64,000 bases of DNA, taken from the NCBI GenBank assembly GCA_934177795.1, contig CAKPPS010000001.1, positions 91,977 through 155,976 on the forward strand, in the 5' to 3' direction. The notes under the pieces were generated by a model. It was not told the DNA's origin, did no database searches, and saw only the letters and a list, made by a program, of their open reading frames with translations. Each line of letters begins with the position of its first letter. Position 1 is the first letter of the stretch. The DNA comes from an uncultured Clostridia bacterium. Lineage in GTDB: Bacteria; Bacillota; Clostridia; TANB77; CAG-508. The translations under genes and the position numbers were made by a program. Positions 26,662-35,940 of this stretch are shown piece after piece.

Positions 26662-29295
26662 ATGCCAACCAATAATAGAAGAAATATGGATAAAACAAAG
26701 AAATATAAAATAGAGCAGGCAAAAAGAAAGAGAAAAGCCAATAGTCAAAAAAGAAAAAAACCTAATATATCTAAAAAGGAAGAAGAAACAAATAAAAAAT
26801 TAAGAAATAGAAGCAAAAATAAAAAAATGAAATTTTCAGATAGACATCCTAAATTAGTTTTATTAACAAGAATAATTATATTATTATTAGTTTTATTATG
26901 TGTTATAGGAGCAGGGATTGGTGTAGGAATATTTTTTGGATTATTTGGTGATGATTTTGAAATAACAAAGGAAGAATTATCAATTGGGTCAGCTAATTCT
27001 ATAATAGTAGATTCAAATGGAGGAGTAATTGCAAATTTAAGTGGAGATGAAAAAAGAAAAATAGTATCATTAAATGATATGGCAGCGTATTTACCTAAAG
27101 CTTATGTAGCAATGGAAGATGAAAGATTTTATAAACATAGTGGCGTAGATTTAAAAAGAACAGCAGGAGCTATAATACATACAGTCATGGGAAATAGTTC
27201 GTATGGAGGAAGTACAATAACTCAACAATTAGTAAAAAATATAACTAAAGATGATGATAGAGCAGGAATTGCTGGAGTAAAAAGAAAAGTAAAAGAGTGG
27301 GCAAAAGCATATCAAGTAGAAAGAATGATTTCAAAAGATCAAATATTAGAATTATACTTGAATATACTATATGTTGGTGGAGAAGGAAATTTACATGGTG
27401 TAGAATTAGGAGCAGAATATTATTTTAATAAAAGTGCAAAAGATTTAACATTAGCCCAATGCGCATATATGGCTGGAATTAACAGTTCACCAAGTAGATA
27501 TAATCCATTTGATGAAAGTAAAGATAATACAGAATTAATAAAAAAACAAACAAAAGTAGCTTTAAAGAAGATGAAAGAATTAAAATATATAGAAAGTGAA
27601 GAAGAATATGAAGCAGCAGTAGCAGAAGTGGATAATGGTTTAGCATTTCAAAAAGGTTCAATTTCTACAACATCAGCATATTCATATCATACAGAAGCTG
27701 TAATAGACCAAGTAATAAAACAAGTAATGCAAGAAAAACAATGGTCACAACAAATGGCTGAAAATTATGTATATGGAAGTGGACTTACAATATATTCAAC
27801 AGTAGATTCTAATATACAATCACAAATGGAAGAAGAATTCAAGAAAAGTAAATATATAGTTGCAGGAAAAGCTAAAAATAAAAAAACAGGAGAAAAATTA
27901 AATGACCATTCACAATCTGCAATGGTAGTAATAGACTATAAAACTGGAAATGTAGTAGGAACAGTTGGAGGATTAGGAGAAAAAACTGAAACTAGGGGAA
28001 TAAATAGAGCTACTCAGAGTGTGAGACAAACTGGATCTTCAATGAAACCATTAGCTGTTATAGCACCAGGATTAGAAGAAAAAATTATAACAGCGGCGAC
28101 TGTGTATGATGATGCAGCAACTGATTTTGGAGGAGGATATAAACCAGAAAACTATAATGGATTTAAAGGTTTAATAAATATCAGAAAATTTATTTCTACT
28201 TCTCAAAATATTCCGGCATTAAAAATAATGAGAGAATTACAACCTGAAAAAGCAATTACATATTTAAATAAAATGGGATTAAGTAATATAAAAGAAAATG
28301 AAGATAATGATTTATCATTAGCATTAGGAGGAACTAGAAATGGTGCTACACCATTAGAAATGGCAGCAGCGTATGCAACAATAGCTAATAATGGAGTATA
28401 TATTACACCAACATTTTTTACAAAAGTGGTTGACTCAAGTGGAAATACAGTAATGACTCCAAACCAGGAACAAACTAGAGTAATATCAGAACAAAATGCA
28501 TATATAGCAAAAACTATTATAGAAGAACCAGTAAAAGCAGGAGGAACAGCTACATATTGTGCTATTTCTGGTATGGATGTAGCTGCAAAAACAGGTACAA
28601 CAGATGATAATTATGATAGATGGCTTTGCGGATTTACACCATATTATGCTGGTGCATGTTGGTATGGATATGATAATAATGAAACTGTTTCTTATCCTTA
28701 TAGCGGAAATCCTGCAGGTTCAATATGGAGTGCAGTCATGTCAGCAATACATAAAGGATTATCAAGTGCAACATTTGAAAAACCAAGTGGAATAGTGGAA
28801 CAAACAGTATGTAGAAAAACAGGAGGATTAGCATCAACGGGATGTTCAGATACATATAAAGAGATATTTACTCAAGATAATTTACCAGAAAAATGTCAAG
28901 GACATGGTAGTCAAACAATATGTACAATATCTAATAAAGTAGCAACACAGTATTGCTCACAATATGGAACAGTTAGACAAAATTATTATGGTGCAGTAGT
29001 ACCAAAAGAACAATTAGGTTTATGGACACCAATAAATGGTAAAAGTTCATCAGGAACAAAAATAAATGAAACTTGTACTATACATACTAAACCTAAAGAG
29101 GCAGAAAAAACAAACACAACAAATACAGTTACAAATGAAAACACAACAAAAAATAATACAACAGAAACAACAGGTGGCAATACAGCAACTGGAGGAGGTT
29201 CTTCAAATAATGGAAATACCGCTACAGATGCAGGAAGCACAGAAAATCCAGGAGGAGATACAACACCACCAAGTGAAAGTACAACAACACAATAA
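26662..29295 (+). CDS. ponA: Class A penicillin-binding protein (PBP1a type)
   Basis: A bifunctional peptidoglycan glycosyltransferase and transpeptidase of 877 residues. Order: Lys/Arg-rich cytoplasmic N-terminus (1-70), one membrane helix (about 72-98), a GT51 domain with EDERFYKHSGVD and GGSTITQQLVKN, then the transpeptidase with SMKP (SxxK), SQN and KTGTTDD. After about residue 700 come a Cys-containing region (KTGGLASTGCSD) and an Asn/Thr/Gly/Glu-rich tail of about 60 residues that probably lies in the wall. The gene is led by AAGGAGGT and is followed closely by cysS. Confidence 0.95.
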   Translation: MPTNNRRNMDKTKKYKIEQAKRKRKANSQKRKKPNISKKEEETNKKLRNRSKNKKMKFSDRHPKLVLLTRIIILLLVLLCVIGAGIGVGIFFGLFGDDFEITKEELSIGSANSIIVDSNGGVIANLSGDEKRKIVSLNDMAAYLPKAYVAMEDERFYKHSGVDLKRTAGAIIHTVMGNSSYGGSTITQQLVKNITKDDDRAGIAGVKRKVKEWAKAYQVERMISKDQILELYLNILYVGGEGNLHGVELGAEYYFNKSAKDLTLAQCAYMAGINSSPSRYNPFDESKDNTELIKKQTKVALKKMKELKYIESEEEYEAAVAEVDNGLAFQKGSISTTSAYSYHTEAVIDQVIKQVMQEKQWSQQMAENYVYGSGLTIYSTVDSNIQSQMEEEFKKSKYIVAGKAKNKKTGEKLNDHSQSAMVVIDYKTGNVVGTVGGLGEKTETRGINRATQSVRQTGSSMKPLAVIAPGLEEKIITAATVYDDAATDFGGGYKPENYNGFKGLINIRKFISTSQNIPALKIMRELQPEKAITYLNKMGLSNIKENEDNDLSLALGGTRNGATPLEMAAAYATIANNGVYITPTFFTKVVDSSGNTVMTPNQEQTRVISEQNAYIAKTIIEEPVKAGGTATYCAISGMDVAAKTGTTDDNYDRWLCGFTPYYAGACWYGYDNNETVSYPYSGNPAGSIWSAVMSAIHKGLSSATFEKPSGIVEQTVCRKTGGLASTGCSDTYKEIFTQDNLPEKCQGHGSQTICTISNKVATQYCSQYGTVRQNYYGAVVPKEQLGLWTPINGKSSSGTKINETCTIHTKPKEAEKTNTTNTVTNENTTKNNTTETTGGNTATGGGSSNNGNTATDAGSTENPGGDTTPPSESTTTQ

Positions 29296-29311
29296 TAGGA
29301 AAGGATAAGTT

Positions 29312-30703
29312 ATGGATATATATTTATATAATACATTAACAAGAAAAAAAGATAAATTTGAACCAATAGATAAAAAAGAAGTAAAAATATATTCTTGCGG
29401 TCCAACAGTATATAAAGATGCAACAATAGGAAACATGAGAACAAACATATTTCAAGATGTATTAAAAAGAATGATGATATATAATGGATATAATGTAAAA
29501 CATGTAATGAATATAACAGATGTAGGTCATTTAGTTTCAGATGGTGATGACGGAGAAGATAAAATGATAAAATCTGCAAAAGAGGAAAATAAAACTCCAA
29601 AAGAAATAGCAGAACATTATACAAAATTATTTTTTGATGATTTAAAAGATTTAAATATAAAAACTCCAGAAATTATATGTAAGGCAACAGAGTATATATC
29701 AGAAATGTTAGAATATGTTAAAAAATTAATGGAGAATGGATATGCTTATGAAACATCAACAGCAATATACTTTGATGTTTCTAAGCTAGACCAATATCCT
29801 GTGTTATCTAATCATAAATTAGAAGAACAAAAAGCTGGAGCAAGAGTAGAAGTAGATTTAGAAAAGAAAAATCCGTATGATTTTGCATTATGGATTAAAG
29901 CACCAGAAAACCATTTGATGAAATGGGATAGTCCATGGGGACCAAGTTATCCTGGATGGCATATAGAATGTTCAGCTATGTCAAGAAAACATCTAGGAGA
30001 ACAATTTGATATACATACAGGAGGAATTGATTTAATACCAACACATCATGAAAATGAAATAGCTCAAAGCAAAGGAATATCTGGTAAAATACCAGCAAGA
30101 TACTGGATTCATGGTGAATACCTATTAATAAATGGTGGAAAGATGTCTAAAAGTTTGGGAAATGTATATTTATTGAAAGATATTAAAGAAAAAGGATATG
30201 ACCCACTAGTATATAGAATATTATGCTATACATGTAGTTATAGAAATAAATTAAACTTTACATGGGAAGGTATAGAAGCTGCTTCAAAAACATTAGAAAG
30301 ATTGCGTAATGGATATAAAAGTAATATAAATGGTACAGACATTTTAAATAATGAAGATTTACAAGAATTAGAGAGATTAGAAGAAGAATTTCATAAAGCA
30401 ATTAATGATGATATGAATATGCCATTAGCAATGAGTTTTGTTTGGGAAGTGATAAAATTTAATAAAAAATCTCCTGAAGTAGCTAAAATATTATTAAAAT
30501 TTGATTCAGTACTTGGTATAGAAATTGATAAAGAAAATACAGTAATAAATATACCTGTAGAAGTATTAAACTTAGCAAAAGATAGACAACAAGCAAGAAA
30601 GCAAAAAGATTGGACAGAATCAGATAGATTAAGAGATGAAATAAAAAAACTAGGATTTGAAATAAAAGATAGTAAAGAAGGTTTTGAATTAACAAAAATT
30701 TAA
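29312..30703 (+). CDS. cysS: Cysteinyl-tRNA synthetase
   Basis: A 463-residue class I synthetase that loads cysteine on tRNA-Cys. Zinc ligands are visible in SCGPTVY, GWHIECSAM and HHENEIAQSK, and the KMSKS loop is GGKMSKSLGN. The HIGH motif region, normally YxxxHIGNxR, reads VYKDATIGNMRT, so the first His is replaced by Thr. The TDVGHL and DLIPTHHENE sequences mark a particular CysS subgroup, not the Bacillus type. All other blocks are present, so I expect an active enzyme, perhaps with altered kinetics. Confidence 0.93.
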   Translation: MDIYLYNTLTRKKDKFEPIDKKEVKIYSCGPTVYKDATIGNMRTNIFQDVLKRMMIYNGYNVKHVMNITDVGHLVSDGDDGEDKMIKSAKEENKTPKEIAEHYTKLFFDDLKDLNIKTPEIICKATEYISEMLEYVKKLMENGYAYETSTAIYFDVSKLDQYPVLSNHKLEEQKAGARVEVDLEKKNPYDFALWIKAPENHLMKWDSPWGPSYPGWHIECSAMSRKHLGEQFDIHTGGIDLIPTHHENEIAQSKGISGKIPARYWIHGEYLLINGGKMSKSLGNVYLLKDIKEKGYDPLVYRILCYTCSYRNKLNFTWEGIEAASKTLERLRNGYKSNINGTDILNNEDLQELERLEEEFHKAINDDMNMPLAMSFVWEVIKFNKKSPEVAKILLKFDSVLGIEIDKENTVINIPVEVLNLAKDRQQARKQKDWTESDRLRDEIKKLGFEIKDSKEGFELTKI

Positions 30704-30717
30704 ATAAAAAAGATAAT

Positions 30718-30742
30718 CCCTCATTTGCATTGCAAATGAGGG
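30718..30742 (-). terminator. Terminator of the opposing small membrane-protein gene
   Basis: An 11-bp stem, CCCTCATTTGC / GCAAATGAGGG, with a 3-nt loop. Only the minus strand has a T run after it, so it mainly ends the gene at 30756-31160; the same hairpin may slow transcription leaving cysS. Confidence 0.7.
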
Positions 30743-30755
30743 AAAAAGGATTTAA

Positions 30756-31160
30756 TCATTTAATCTGTGGTCGGACGGTTACTTCCCATAATTGGTCAGA
30801 TAATGTTTTAGAAAGAATTTTTCGACTCCATTGATGGTTGATTGTAATTTCTTTCCAAACATTTTTTTCTTTGTAACAAATTTGTAAATCAAATTTGTCT
30901 GCACTATCAAATGCATAAACAAAGAAACCTACCTTGGAAGGAGTGACATTATATCTCTCCTTAATGATGTCTTTAAGTTCATCTTTAATGTCGCCCAGAT
31001 ATTCTGGGTCTGAATTTTCAAGTTGTACTATTTTATCATTATCTCTCACCCGGTGAGGTGTGAGCTGATATTTATTGATACCAACAAATACAGCGATAAT
31101 GATAAGAGATAAAATAACACCCAAAAGTAATAAGTATAAATTATTTTTTTTGATTTTCAT
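30756..31160 (-). CDS. Small membrane-anchored protein, likely acquired
   Basis: A 134-residue protein with one N-terminal membrane helix (LYLLLLGVILSLIIIAVFVGI) and an about 105-residue outer domain ending LWEVTVRPQIK. I do not recognise the fold. Base and codon use are less AT-biased than the neighbours (CGG, CTC and ACC codons), and the strong promoter resembles those of the ABC exporter and of the lipoprotein at 63.1 kb. These points suggest horizontal transfer. The start ATG follows AAGGAGG. Confidence 0.65.
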   Translation of the reverse strand: MKIKKNNLYLLLLGVILSLIIIAVFVGINKYQLTPHRVRDNDKIVQLENSDPEYLGDIKDELKDIIKERYNVTPSKVGFFVYAFDSADKFDLQICYKEKNVWKEITINHQWSRKILSKTLSDQLWEVTVRPQIK

Positions 31161-31232
31161 AATGTGTATCCTCCTTGTGGTTGTGTAGAAAAGAAAAAGT
31201 TTCCTTTCTAAATAAAAATTTACTCTATACTT

Positions 31233-31261
31233 ATTATACCACTTTTACATAAAAAGTTCAA
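31233..31261 (-). promoter_or_regulatory. Promoter of the small membrane-protein gene
   Basis: On the minus strand: TTGAAC, a 17-bp spacer ending TGG, and TATAAT, an extended -10 promoter. Confidence 0.65.
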
Positions 31262-31295
31262 ATAAACTCAGGGACTTCGTATTTTACTATAAGTT

Positions 31296-32003
31296 CTAAA
31301 ATATAAATTCATCATTATCTTTTAAAACAATAATATTTTTTATATTTAACTCATTTAATTTTTTACGTGTTGTATCATCCAGATGTGTTGCATAAAAAAT
31401 ACAATTAGGGTATTTTGTAGATAAATATTCTAAATTATTTATACCTAGATGTGATTTCTTTCCAATTATAGAATTGCAATCACATATTAAATGATTACAT
31501 TTTTCTGCCATTTTCTCAACATTTTTACATAATCTAGAATCTCCAGTAAATCCGATATTTTGAATATTATCATTAAATATATATCCATAAGCATTTATTC
31601 CTTCTTCATGTTCTAACAATATTCTTTCTATTTTATATTTACCAATGCTAAATTTATCATTATGAATATACTGAAAATAACCATTGATTTTTTCTACTTT
31701 ATTAGGAAATGCTAATTTGGTAATATCATATATTTTATCTTTTCCAGTGGTATCACAATATATATTAGAGGGTTCAGAATTGTCGAAAATTTTATTTAGT
31801 AAAATAAAAGGTATATCTAAGAAATGATCTCCATGAAAATGGGTAATTAGTATATGACTAACTTCACTTGGCTCTATTCCTGCATTTTTTAAAGTTTTAC
31901 ATGTACCATTCGGAACATCTATTAATATGTTATTATCAATTAAATAGCTTGCACTATTATATTTGGAAAATATATTTCCTGATCCTATTATATTTAATTT
32001 CAT
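31296..32003 (-). CDS. Metallo-beta-lactamase-fold hydrolase (RNase Z-like)
   Basis: A 235-residue cytosolic protein. Metal ligands are in THFHGDHFLDIP (HxHxDH), with further ligands in GFTGDSR and a C-terminal ATHLDD. It starts MKLNIIGSGNIFSKYNSASYL, like the short RNase Z/ElaC and phosphodiesterase-related group. Possible substrates are tRNA 3' ends, cyclic nucleotides or small phosphodiesters; the length is well below true RNase Z (about 300), so I do not name it. It is a single gene on the minus strand. Confidence 0.8.
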   Translation of the reverse strand: MKLNIIGSGNIFSKYNSASYLIDNNILIDVPNGTCKTLKNAGIEPSEVSHILITHFHGDHFLDIPFILLNKIFDNSEPSNIYCDTTGKDKIYDITKLAFPNKVEKINGYFQYIHNDKFSIGKYKIERILLEHEEGINAYGYIFNDNIQNIGFTGDSRLCKNVEKMAEKCNHLICDCNSIIGKKSHLGINNLEYLSTKYPNCIFYATHLDDTTRKKLNELNIKNIIVLKDNDEFIF

Positions 32004-32065
32004 TTTTTTAATTCCTCCATTTGTTAACTAAAATAAATTATTATCATGAATGATAGCTTTTGAAA

Positions 32066-32236
32066 CTATATTAAATTAGAATTATATGTATTAATCCATT
32101 CAGTGATTTTATCTTGTTTTTGATATAAAATATTTAATAGATAATTTTCAAATGATTCATCTTTATTGATTTGACCATTTAATATAAATCTTAAAATATT
32201 ATATAATACTAAGAAAGAGAAAGCAATAATAAGAAC
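32066..32236 (-). pseudogene. C-terminal remnant of an unidentified protein
   Basis: An open stretch of about 56 codons, without a start, that ends with a stop at 32066-32068. It reads FLVLYNILRFILNGQINKD and later KITEWINTYNSNLI. The pattern resembles the last helices of a TetR-type regulator, but this is a guess from a short piece. Confidence 0.3.
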
Positions 32237-32295
32237 TTATAAATTAAACAATTTTGCACACAATATATTATAGACTATAAGGAAAGGGTAAATTT

Positions 32296-32415
32296 GTAAT
32301 AAGTGGAAAAGAATATTTTTTAGAGTCTGGCCAAACAATAATTATGTCAAAAGATAAACCTCATAGTGTATATGGGGAAGAGAATTTTAAGATGTTACTT
32401 GTAGTTTCTTTTTAA
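32296..32415 (+). pseudogene. C-terminal remnant of a cupin protein
   Basis: An open stretch without a start that reads SGKEYFLESGQTIIMSKDKP, then HSVYGEENFKMLLVVSF and a stop. This is the second half of a small cupin barrel: a Gly-x-Gly turn, the PH metal-binding strand and the closing strand. The first cupin motif is missing, so it is a relic. Confidence 0.55.
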
Positions 32416-32488
32416 AAGAATTTGTTAGATTAAAAAATAGAAGTTAAAAGATGTATAATGTATTTATAGGATTTTTATAATTAAAAAT

Positions 32489-32519
32489 AATCTCAAGGTG
32501 CAACGGCACCTTGAGATTG
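32489..32519 (-). terminator. Terminator of the ABC exporter gene
   Basis: A 13-bp perfect stem (AATCTCAAGGTGC / GCACCTTGAGATT) around a 5-nt loop, followed on the minus strand by TATTTTT. Confidence 0.85.
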
Positions 32520-32541
32520 AAAAAACTAAAAAATTAAAAAA

Positions 32542-34362
32542 CTAAATTTCTTGAATAATATTTTCAGTTTTTGTCTGAATAAACTGAAAATTTCTAAAAT
32601 TGTATTGGTGAGACAAACTTTCTTTAACCCCATCAATATTTTGATGAGTGGAAATGATTACAATTCTGTTTTTATCTAAGTTAGCATATTGTATAATATA
32701 TGCTAAAATTTTTTCAGCATCAGCTGAATCAGAATTGTTTTTATCATCAAGTCCAGATGTACATTCATCTAGAACAATGACATCAATACTATCATCCAAC
32801 CAATATAAAATTTTAGCAAGAATGAGTCTTTGCTTTTGACCATTTGAAAGGGATTGATTAAATTGCTTTTCTTTCATCCATTGCCAAACGTCAAAGCAGT
32901 TTGAATTTATTTCATTCCATAAAAACAAATTTTCTAAAATATCCTTCATTTTTAAAAGATTAGGATTTTGACTGCAACAAAATAGTTCTTCGAAGATAGA
33001 AAAACTACCTAATTTTAATGTTTCATCATAAAATAGAAACCTTGAAGTAGAAGGTATATCGACACTTTTTTCTAGTCGAATTCTTTCTGTCAACATTTTC
33101 ATAAACGTTGATTTTCCACTTCCAGAAGGACCATAAAGAATGACTACCTCATTTTTATTTATACTTATTTTATTTTTTGATGTTAATGTGAAAGGTCTGT
33201 CATTCTGTGACTCTTCTACATATTTTATTGTGAAAGGATCAATTAGTATTTGATTAACTTGATAGTTATAATTTTTGTAAGATTCTTTATGATACACATC
33301 TAAAATTAATAACATATCTTTTTCTTCTTTTTCTAATACTATTAATCTTTTATTATATGCATTAAGAGTGTTAGCAATTTTTCTAATATTCCCCAATGCT
33401 GTTTCAACAATTATTAATATTGCAGCAATTTGAGTGATAGTAGCTAAATTAATAGTAGACCATTCAACTTTGGATAAATAAAATATTATAATTCCATATT
33501 GACTAAATGTTTCCAGTATGGAAATAAATAATCTAGAGAAATTTAGTTTCTTATGAAATTGATTAATATTGTGGTTGCTAGACATAAGTGTTTTCTGGAA
33601 TTTTTCAATTCTCATATCCAAGTCACTTTTAACAATAACAGGAACTCTTAACAAATCATTAATTATAAGAGATTGTTCATTGTTATATTCTCTATCCTTT
33701 TCATAATATTCTTTTTCGTTAAAACTACTATAAACAGAAGTTAAAAAAGAGATAAAGGAAAATATTAAAAGTAAAGGAATAAAAATTGTTTGCGAAATGG
33801 ATGTATTGGTTAGTATAGATACAATTAACATAGCAATTACACTAATAATCTGAAAAACATCAAATGTGTGCTGGATTTTTTGTTGCCATAAAATTTTAAG
33901 ATAATTTTTTATAGTATTTAATACTGATTCATTATTCATTATCTTATATAAATTATTAGCTTCATCGTATTTTAATACTTTATTAGATGTTTTACCAATA
34001 ATTTGACTTGCAATGAATGTAATTTCATTTTTAAAGATAAGTTCAAATTTTTTGCTTTCAGAACTTTCAAATAAATGAAAAGTTTCTTGTACTACTTGTT
34101 GACCACGATATAACATAAATAAAATAATACCGAGTAAAATAAATTTATGTTCAATAGCCATATTGGTAGCTTTTAGCATGAATGCAAAGATTAATGAGAT
34201 TATAGTCATAAATAGATTCATAAAACCTACCTTAAATCCCATAACTTTAACATTTTTAGGGATTGTGAGAACTTCATCTGAAATTCCACAAGGTCTTAAA
34301 AATCTAATTATAAGATTAACCACCTCCCGAAATATGTTTTTTGATTTTTTTTGTTTTTCCAT
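32542..34362 (-). CDS. ABC exporter, fused membrane and ATPase domains
   Basis: A 606-residue half-transporter. The first about 340 residues contain several membrane helices (about 45-65, 70-90, 160-200, 275-330); the rest is an ATPase domain with Walker A (LYGPSGSGKSTFMKM), a signature reading QSLSNGQKQR (LSNGQ instead of LSGGQ), Walker B (VIVLDECTSGLDD) and the H-loop IVIISTHQ. There is no N-terminal C39 peptidase. Such proteins export peptides, lipids or drugs, or act in bacteriocin immunity; the cargo is unknown. The gene has its own promoter and terminator, and lies divergent from the 34545 gene, 183 nt apart. It looks like an accessory gene. Confidence 0.8.
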   Translation of the reverse strand: MEKQKKSKNIFREVVNLIIRFLRPCGISDEVLTIPKNVKVMGFKVGFMNLFMTIISLIFAFMLKATNMAIEHKFILLGIILFMLYRGQQVVQETFHLFESSESKKFELIFKNEITFIASQIIGKTSNKVLKYDEANNLYKIMNNESVLNTIKNYLKILWQQKIQHTFDVFQIISVIAMLIVSILTNTSISQTIFIPLLLIFSFISFLTSVYSSFNEKEYYEKDREYNNEQSLIINDLLRVPVIVKSDLDMRIEKFQKTLMSSNHNINQFHKKLNFSRLFISILETFSQYGIIIFYLSKVEWSTINLATITQIAAILIIVETALGNIRKIANTLNAYNKRLIVLEKEEKDMLLILDVYHKESYKNYNYQVNQILIDPFTIKYVEESQNDRPFTLTSKNKISINKNEVVILYGPSGSGKSTFMKMLTERIRLEKSVDIPSTSRFLFYDETLKLGSFSIFEELFCCSQNPNLLKMKDILENLFLWNEINSNCFDVWQWMKEKQFNQSLSNGQKQRLILAKILYWLDDSIDVIVLDECTSGLDDKNNSDSADAEKILAYIIQYANLDKNRIVIISTHQNIDGVKESLSHQYNFRNFQFIQTKTENIIQEI

Positions 34363-34422
34363 TTTTCTTCCTCCTTAAATTAAATAGAAATTTTTATAAA
34401 AAGGTATTTACCTTATATATTT

Positions 34423-34452
34423 ATTATACCATATTTACATAATGAATAACAA
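34423..34452 (-). promoter_or_regulatory. Promoter of the ABC exporter
   Basis: On the minus strand: TTGTTA, an 18-bp spacer ending ATGG and TATAAT (34423-34428), an extended -10 like that of the gene at 30756. Confidence 0.5.
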
Positions 34453-34468
34453 TAAAAAGCATTATAGA

Positions 34469-34497
34469 TTGACATAATTTGACTAAAGAGGTATAAT
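34469..34497 (+). promoter_or_regulatory. Consensus sigma-A promoter
   Basis: TTGACA (34469-34474), exactly 17 bp, TATAAT (34492-34497). Both boxes are perfect. It drives the gene at 34545. Confidence 0.8.
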
Positions 34498-34544
34498 AAA
34501 AATGTACATAAAAACACTTTATTATTTTTTTAGGAGGCAGAATT

Positions 34545-34961
34545 ATGAATTATGTATTTTCAGAAAACGAATTGATAAAATATCAAGTATTTGAGTATTT
34601 AGGTGTCTTGCCCAATTTAGATGTATTTTTGGAAGAAAATATACTCATTATGCACAAAGAGTTTTTAAAGCTCATAAAGAAAATGGAGAAAGAACAAAAA
34701 AATGAGAGGAAAGAAAAATTTTTAAAAAACATAGAGTATGAAGACTTTATAGAAATACTGAAAAAACGGTTTGCTATTAATCTAGAAAAAGAATTAGAAA
34801 AAGAATGCAAATCTAATATACTGGAGCTGCAGTTAAAAGCAAGGAAAATCAGCCAAGAAATGAGCAATGATACTCAAAATGCTGCATATCAAAAATTCTT
34901 AAAAGAAGTCGTAAAATCAATAAGCAACGATATTCTTAAAGAATATCGAGAACTTCTTTAA
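34545..34961 (+). CDS. Small helical soluble protein, unknown
   Basis: A 138-residue, almost wholly helical protein rich in Glu and Lys (KKMEKEQKNERKEKFLKN). It has no signal peptide, Cys pairs or recognised motif. AGGAGGC precedes the start and a perfect consensus promoter lies 48 nt upstream, so it should be strongly expressed. Its own terminator follows. It faces away from the ABC exporter and might be linked to it (immunity or regulation), but nothing in the sequence proves this. Confidence 0.6.
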   Translation: MNYVFSENELIKYQVFEYLGVLPNLDVFLEENILIMHKEFLKLIKKMEKEQKNERKEKFLKNIEYEDFIEILKKRFAINLEKELEKECKSNILELQLKARKISQEMSNDTQNAAYQKFLKEVVKSISNDILKEYRELL

Positions 34962-34980
34962 AACTTAAAATTTTGCCGAT

Positions 34981-35012
34981 CCCCTTTTAATATTTTAGAA
35001 GGGGATTTTACT
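34981..35012 (+). terminator. Terminator after the small helical protein
   Basis: CCCCTTTTAA... pairs with ...AGAAGGGG (34981-35004), followed by ATTTTACT. Confidence 0.65.
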
Positions 35013-35100
35013 ATTGCATAAAAATTAATATTAATATAGAAAATAAAACTTAAATATGATAAAATCAAGAAAATAGAATATGAAGTAAGGAGATAAAAAA

Positions 35101-35703
35101 ATGAAAGTATTATTTGCAACTACAAATCCTGCAAAAGTAAATAAATATGCAAATCAATTAAGAGAAAAAAATGTAGAATTAATAACAATTAAAGATATAG
35201 GAATAAATTTGAAACCAGAAGAAATTGGAAAAAATGCTATAGAGAATGCATATATAAAGGCAAAAGCATATTATGATAGAACTAAAATAACAACAATAGG
35301 AATGGATAATAATTTGTATATAGAAGGATTGCCAGATGAAAAACAACCAGGAACTCATGTAAGAAGAATAAATGGAAAAGAATTAAATGATGAGGAAATG
35401 ATTGACTATTATTCTAATTTAGTAAGTCAGTATGGAGGAAAGTTATCTGCAAAATGGGTATATGGGATGGTAGTATATAATGGAAAAGAAACGAAAAAAT
35501 ATACTTGGAGCAAAGGCAATTTTTATTTAGTAAATGAAGCTTCAAAAAAGAGAAATCCGGGATATCCTTTAGATTCTATATCAATTATGCCAGGATGTGA
35601 CAAATATTTTGTTGATTTGACAGAAAATGATAAAAAGAATAATAAAGAAAATTATAATGAAGATGATGTAGTTAAATTTATAGTAGATAGTATAAAAATA
35701 TAG
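35101..35703 (+). CDS. Ham1/RdgB-family non-canonical NTP pyrophosphatase-like
   Basis: A 200-residue protein opening MKVLFATTNPAKVNKYANQL, the family signature for the nucleotide-binding strand (normally ATxNxxKxxE). TTIGMDNNLYIEGLPDEKQPG corresponds to the usual DDSGL-ALPGxPG loop, with Asp-Asn-Asn replacing Asp-Ser-Gly. Family members hydrolyse ITP, XTP or dITP to the monophosphate and keep damaged purines out of nucleic acid. The variant active-site loop suggests a divergent member, not the canonical RdgB. It has its own AAGGAG site. Confidence 0.7.
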   Translation: MKVLFATTNPAKVNKYANQLREKNVELITIKDIGINLKPEEIGKNAIENAYIKAKAYYDRTKITTIGMDNNLYIEGLPDEKQPGTHVRRINGKELNDEEMIDYYSNLVSQYGGKLSAKWVYGMVVYNGKETKKYTWSKGNFYLVNEASKKRNPGYPLDSISIMPGCDKYFVDLTENDKKNNKENYNEDDVVKFIVDSIKI

Positions 35704-35796
35704 AAGAACAAAGGAAATGGAATAAACTGTTAATTATAAAATAAGAATGTACAAAAAATGGAAAGTAATAAACAAAAGGAACTGTAAATGAACAAT

Positions 35797-35839
35797 ATAC
35801 TAAAAAGTAAAGTTCATAAACAAGTTTCTTTTTTAGTAT
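35797..35839 (+). terminator. Terminator upstream of the metal-efflux unit
   Basis: ATACTAAAAAG pairs with CTTTTTTAGTAT across an AT-rich loop. Confidence 0.5.
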
Positions 35840-35874
35840 TTATAGAAAAATATATAAAAAAATTATAAATATCA

Positions 35875-35925
35875 TTGACAATTGAATAGACATTCAACTA
35901 TAATATGGTTGAACAGCTATTCAAC
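35875..35925 (+). promoter_or_regulatory. cadC promoter with two CadC-type operators
   Basis: TTGACA (35875-35880) and TATAAT (35899-35904), spaced 18 bp. One imperfect palindrome, TTGAATAGACATTCAA (35882-35897), fills the spacer; a second, GTTGAACAGCTATTCAAC (35908-35925), lies at the start of the transcript and ends just before AAAGGAGG. Both share the half-site TTGAAY/RTTCAA. This is the classic layout for repression by an ArsR/SmtB-family metal sensor, here presumably the next gene. Confidence 0.75.
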
Positions 35926-35940
35926 TGAAAGGAGGAAAAA

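Larger units (their letters stand above)
32004..32541. other. Gene-poor stretch with two gene remnants and a terminator
   Basis: About 540 bases between the MBL gene and the ABC exporter. It contains a short minus-strand coding remnant, a plus-strand cupin remnant and the exporter's terminator (all listed separately). It looks like a scar of past insertions and deletions. Confidence 0.5.

Noticed and set aside
30718..30742. Strong intrinsic terminator for cysS
   Set aside because: The plus strand has A, not T, after the stem, so it is assigned to the opposing gene.
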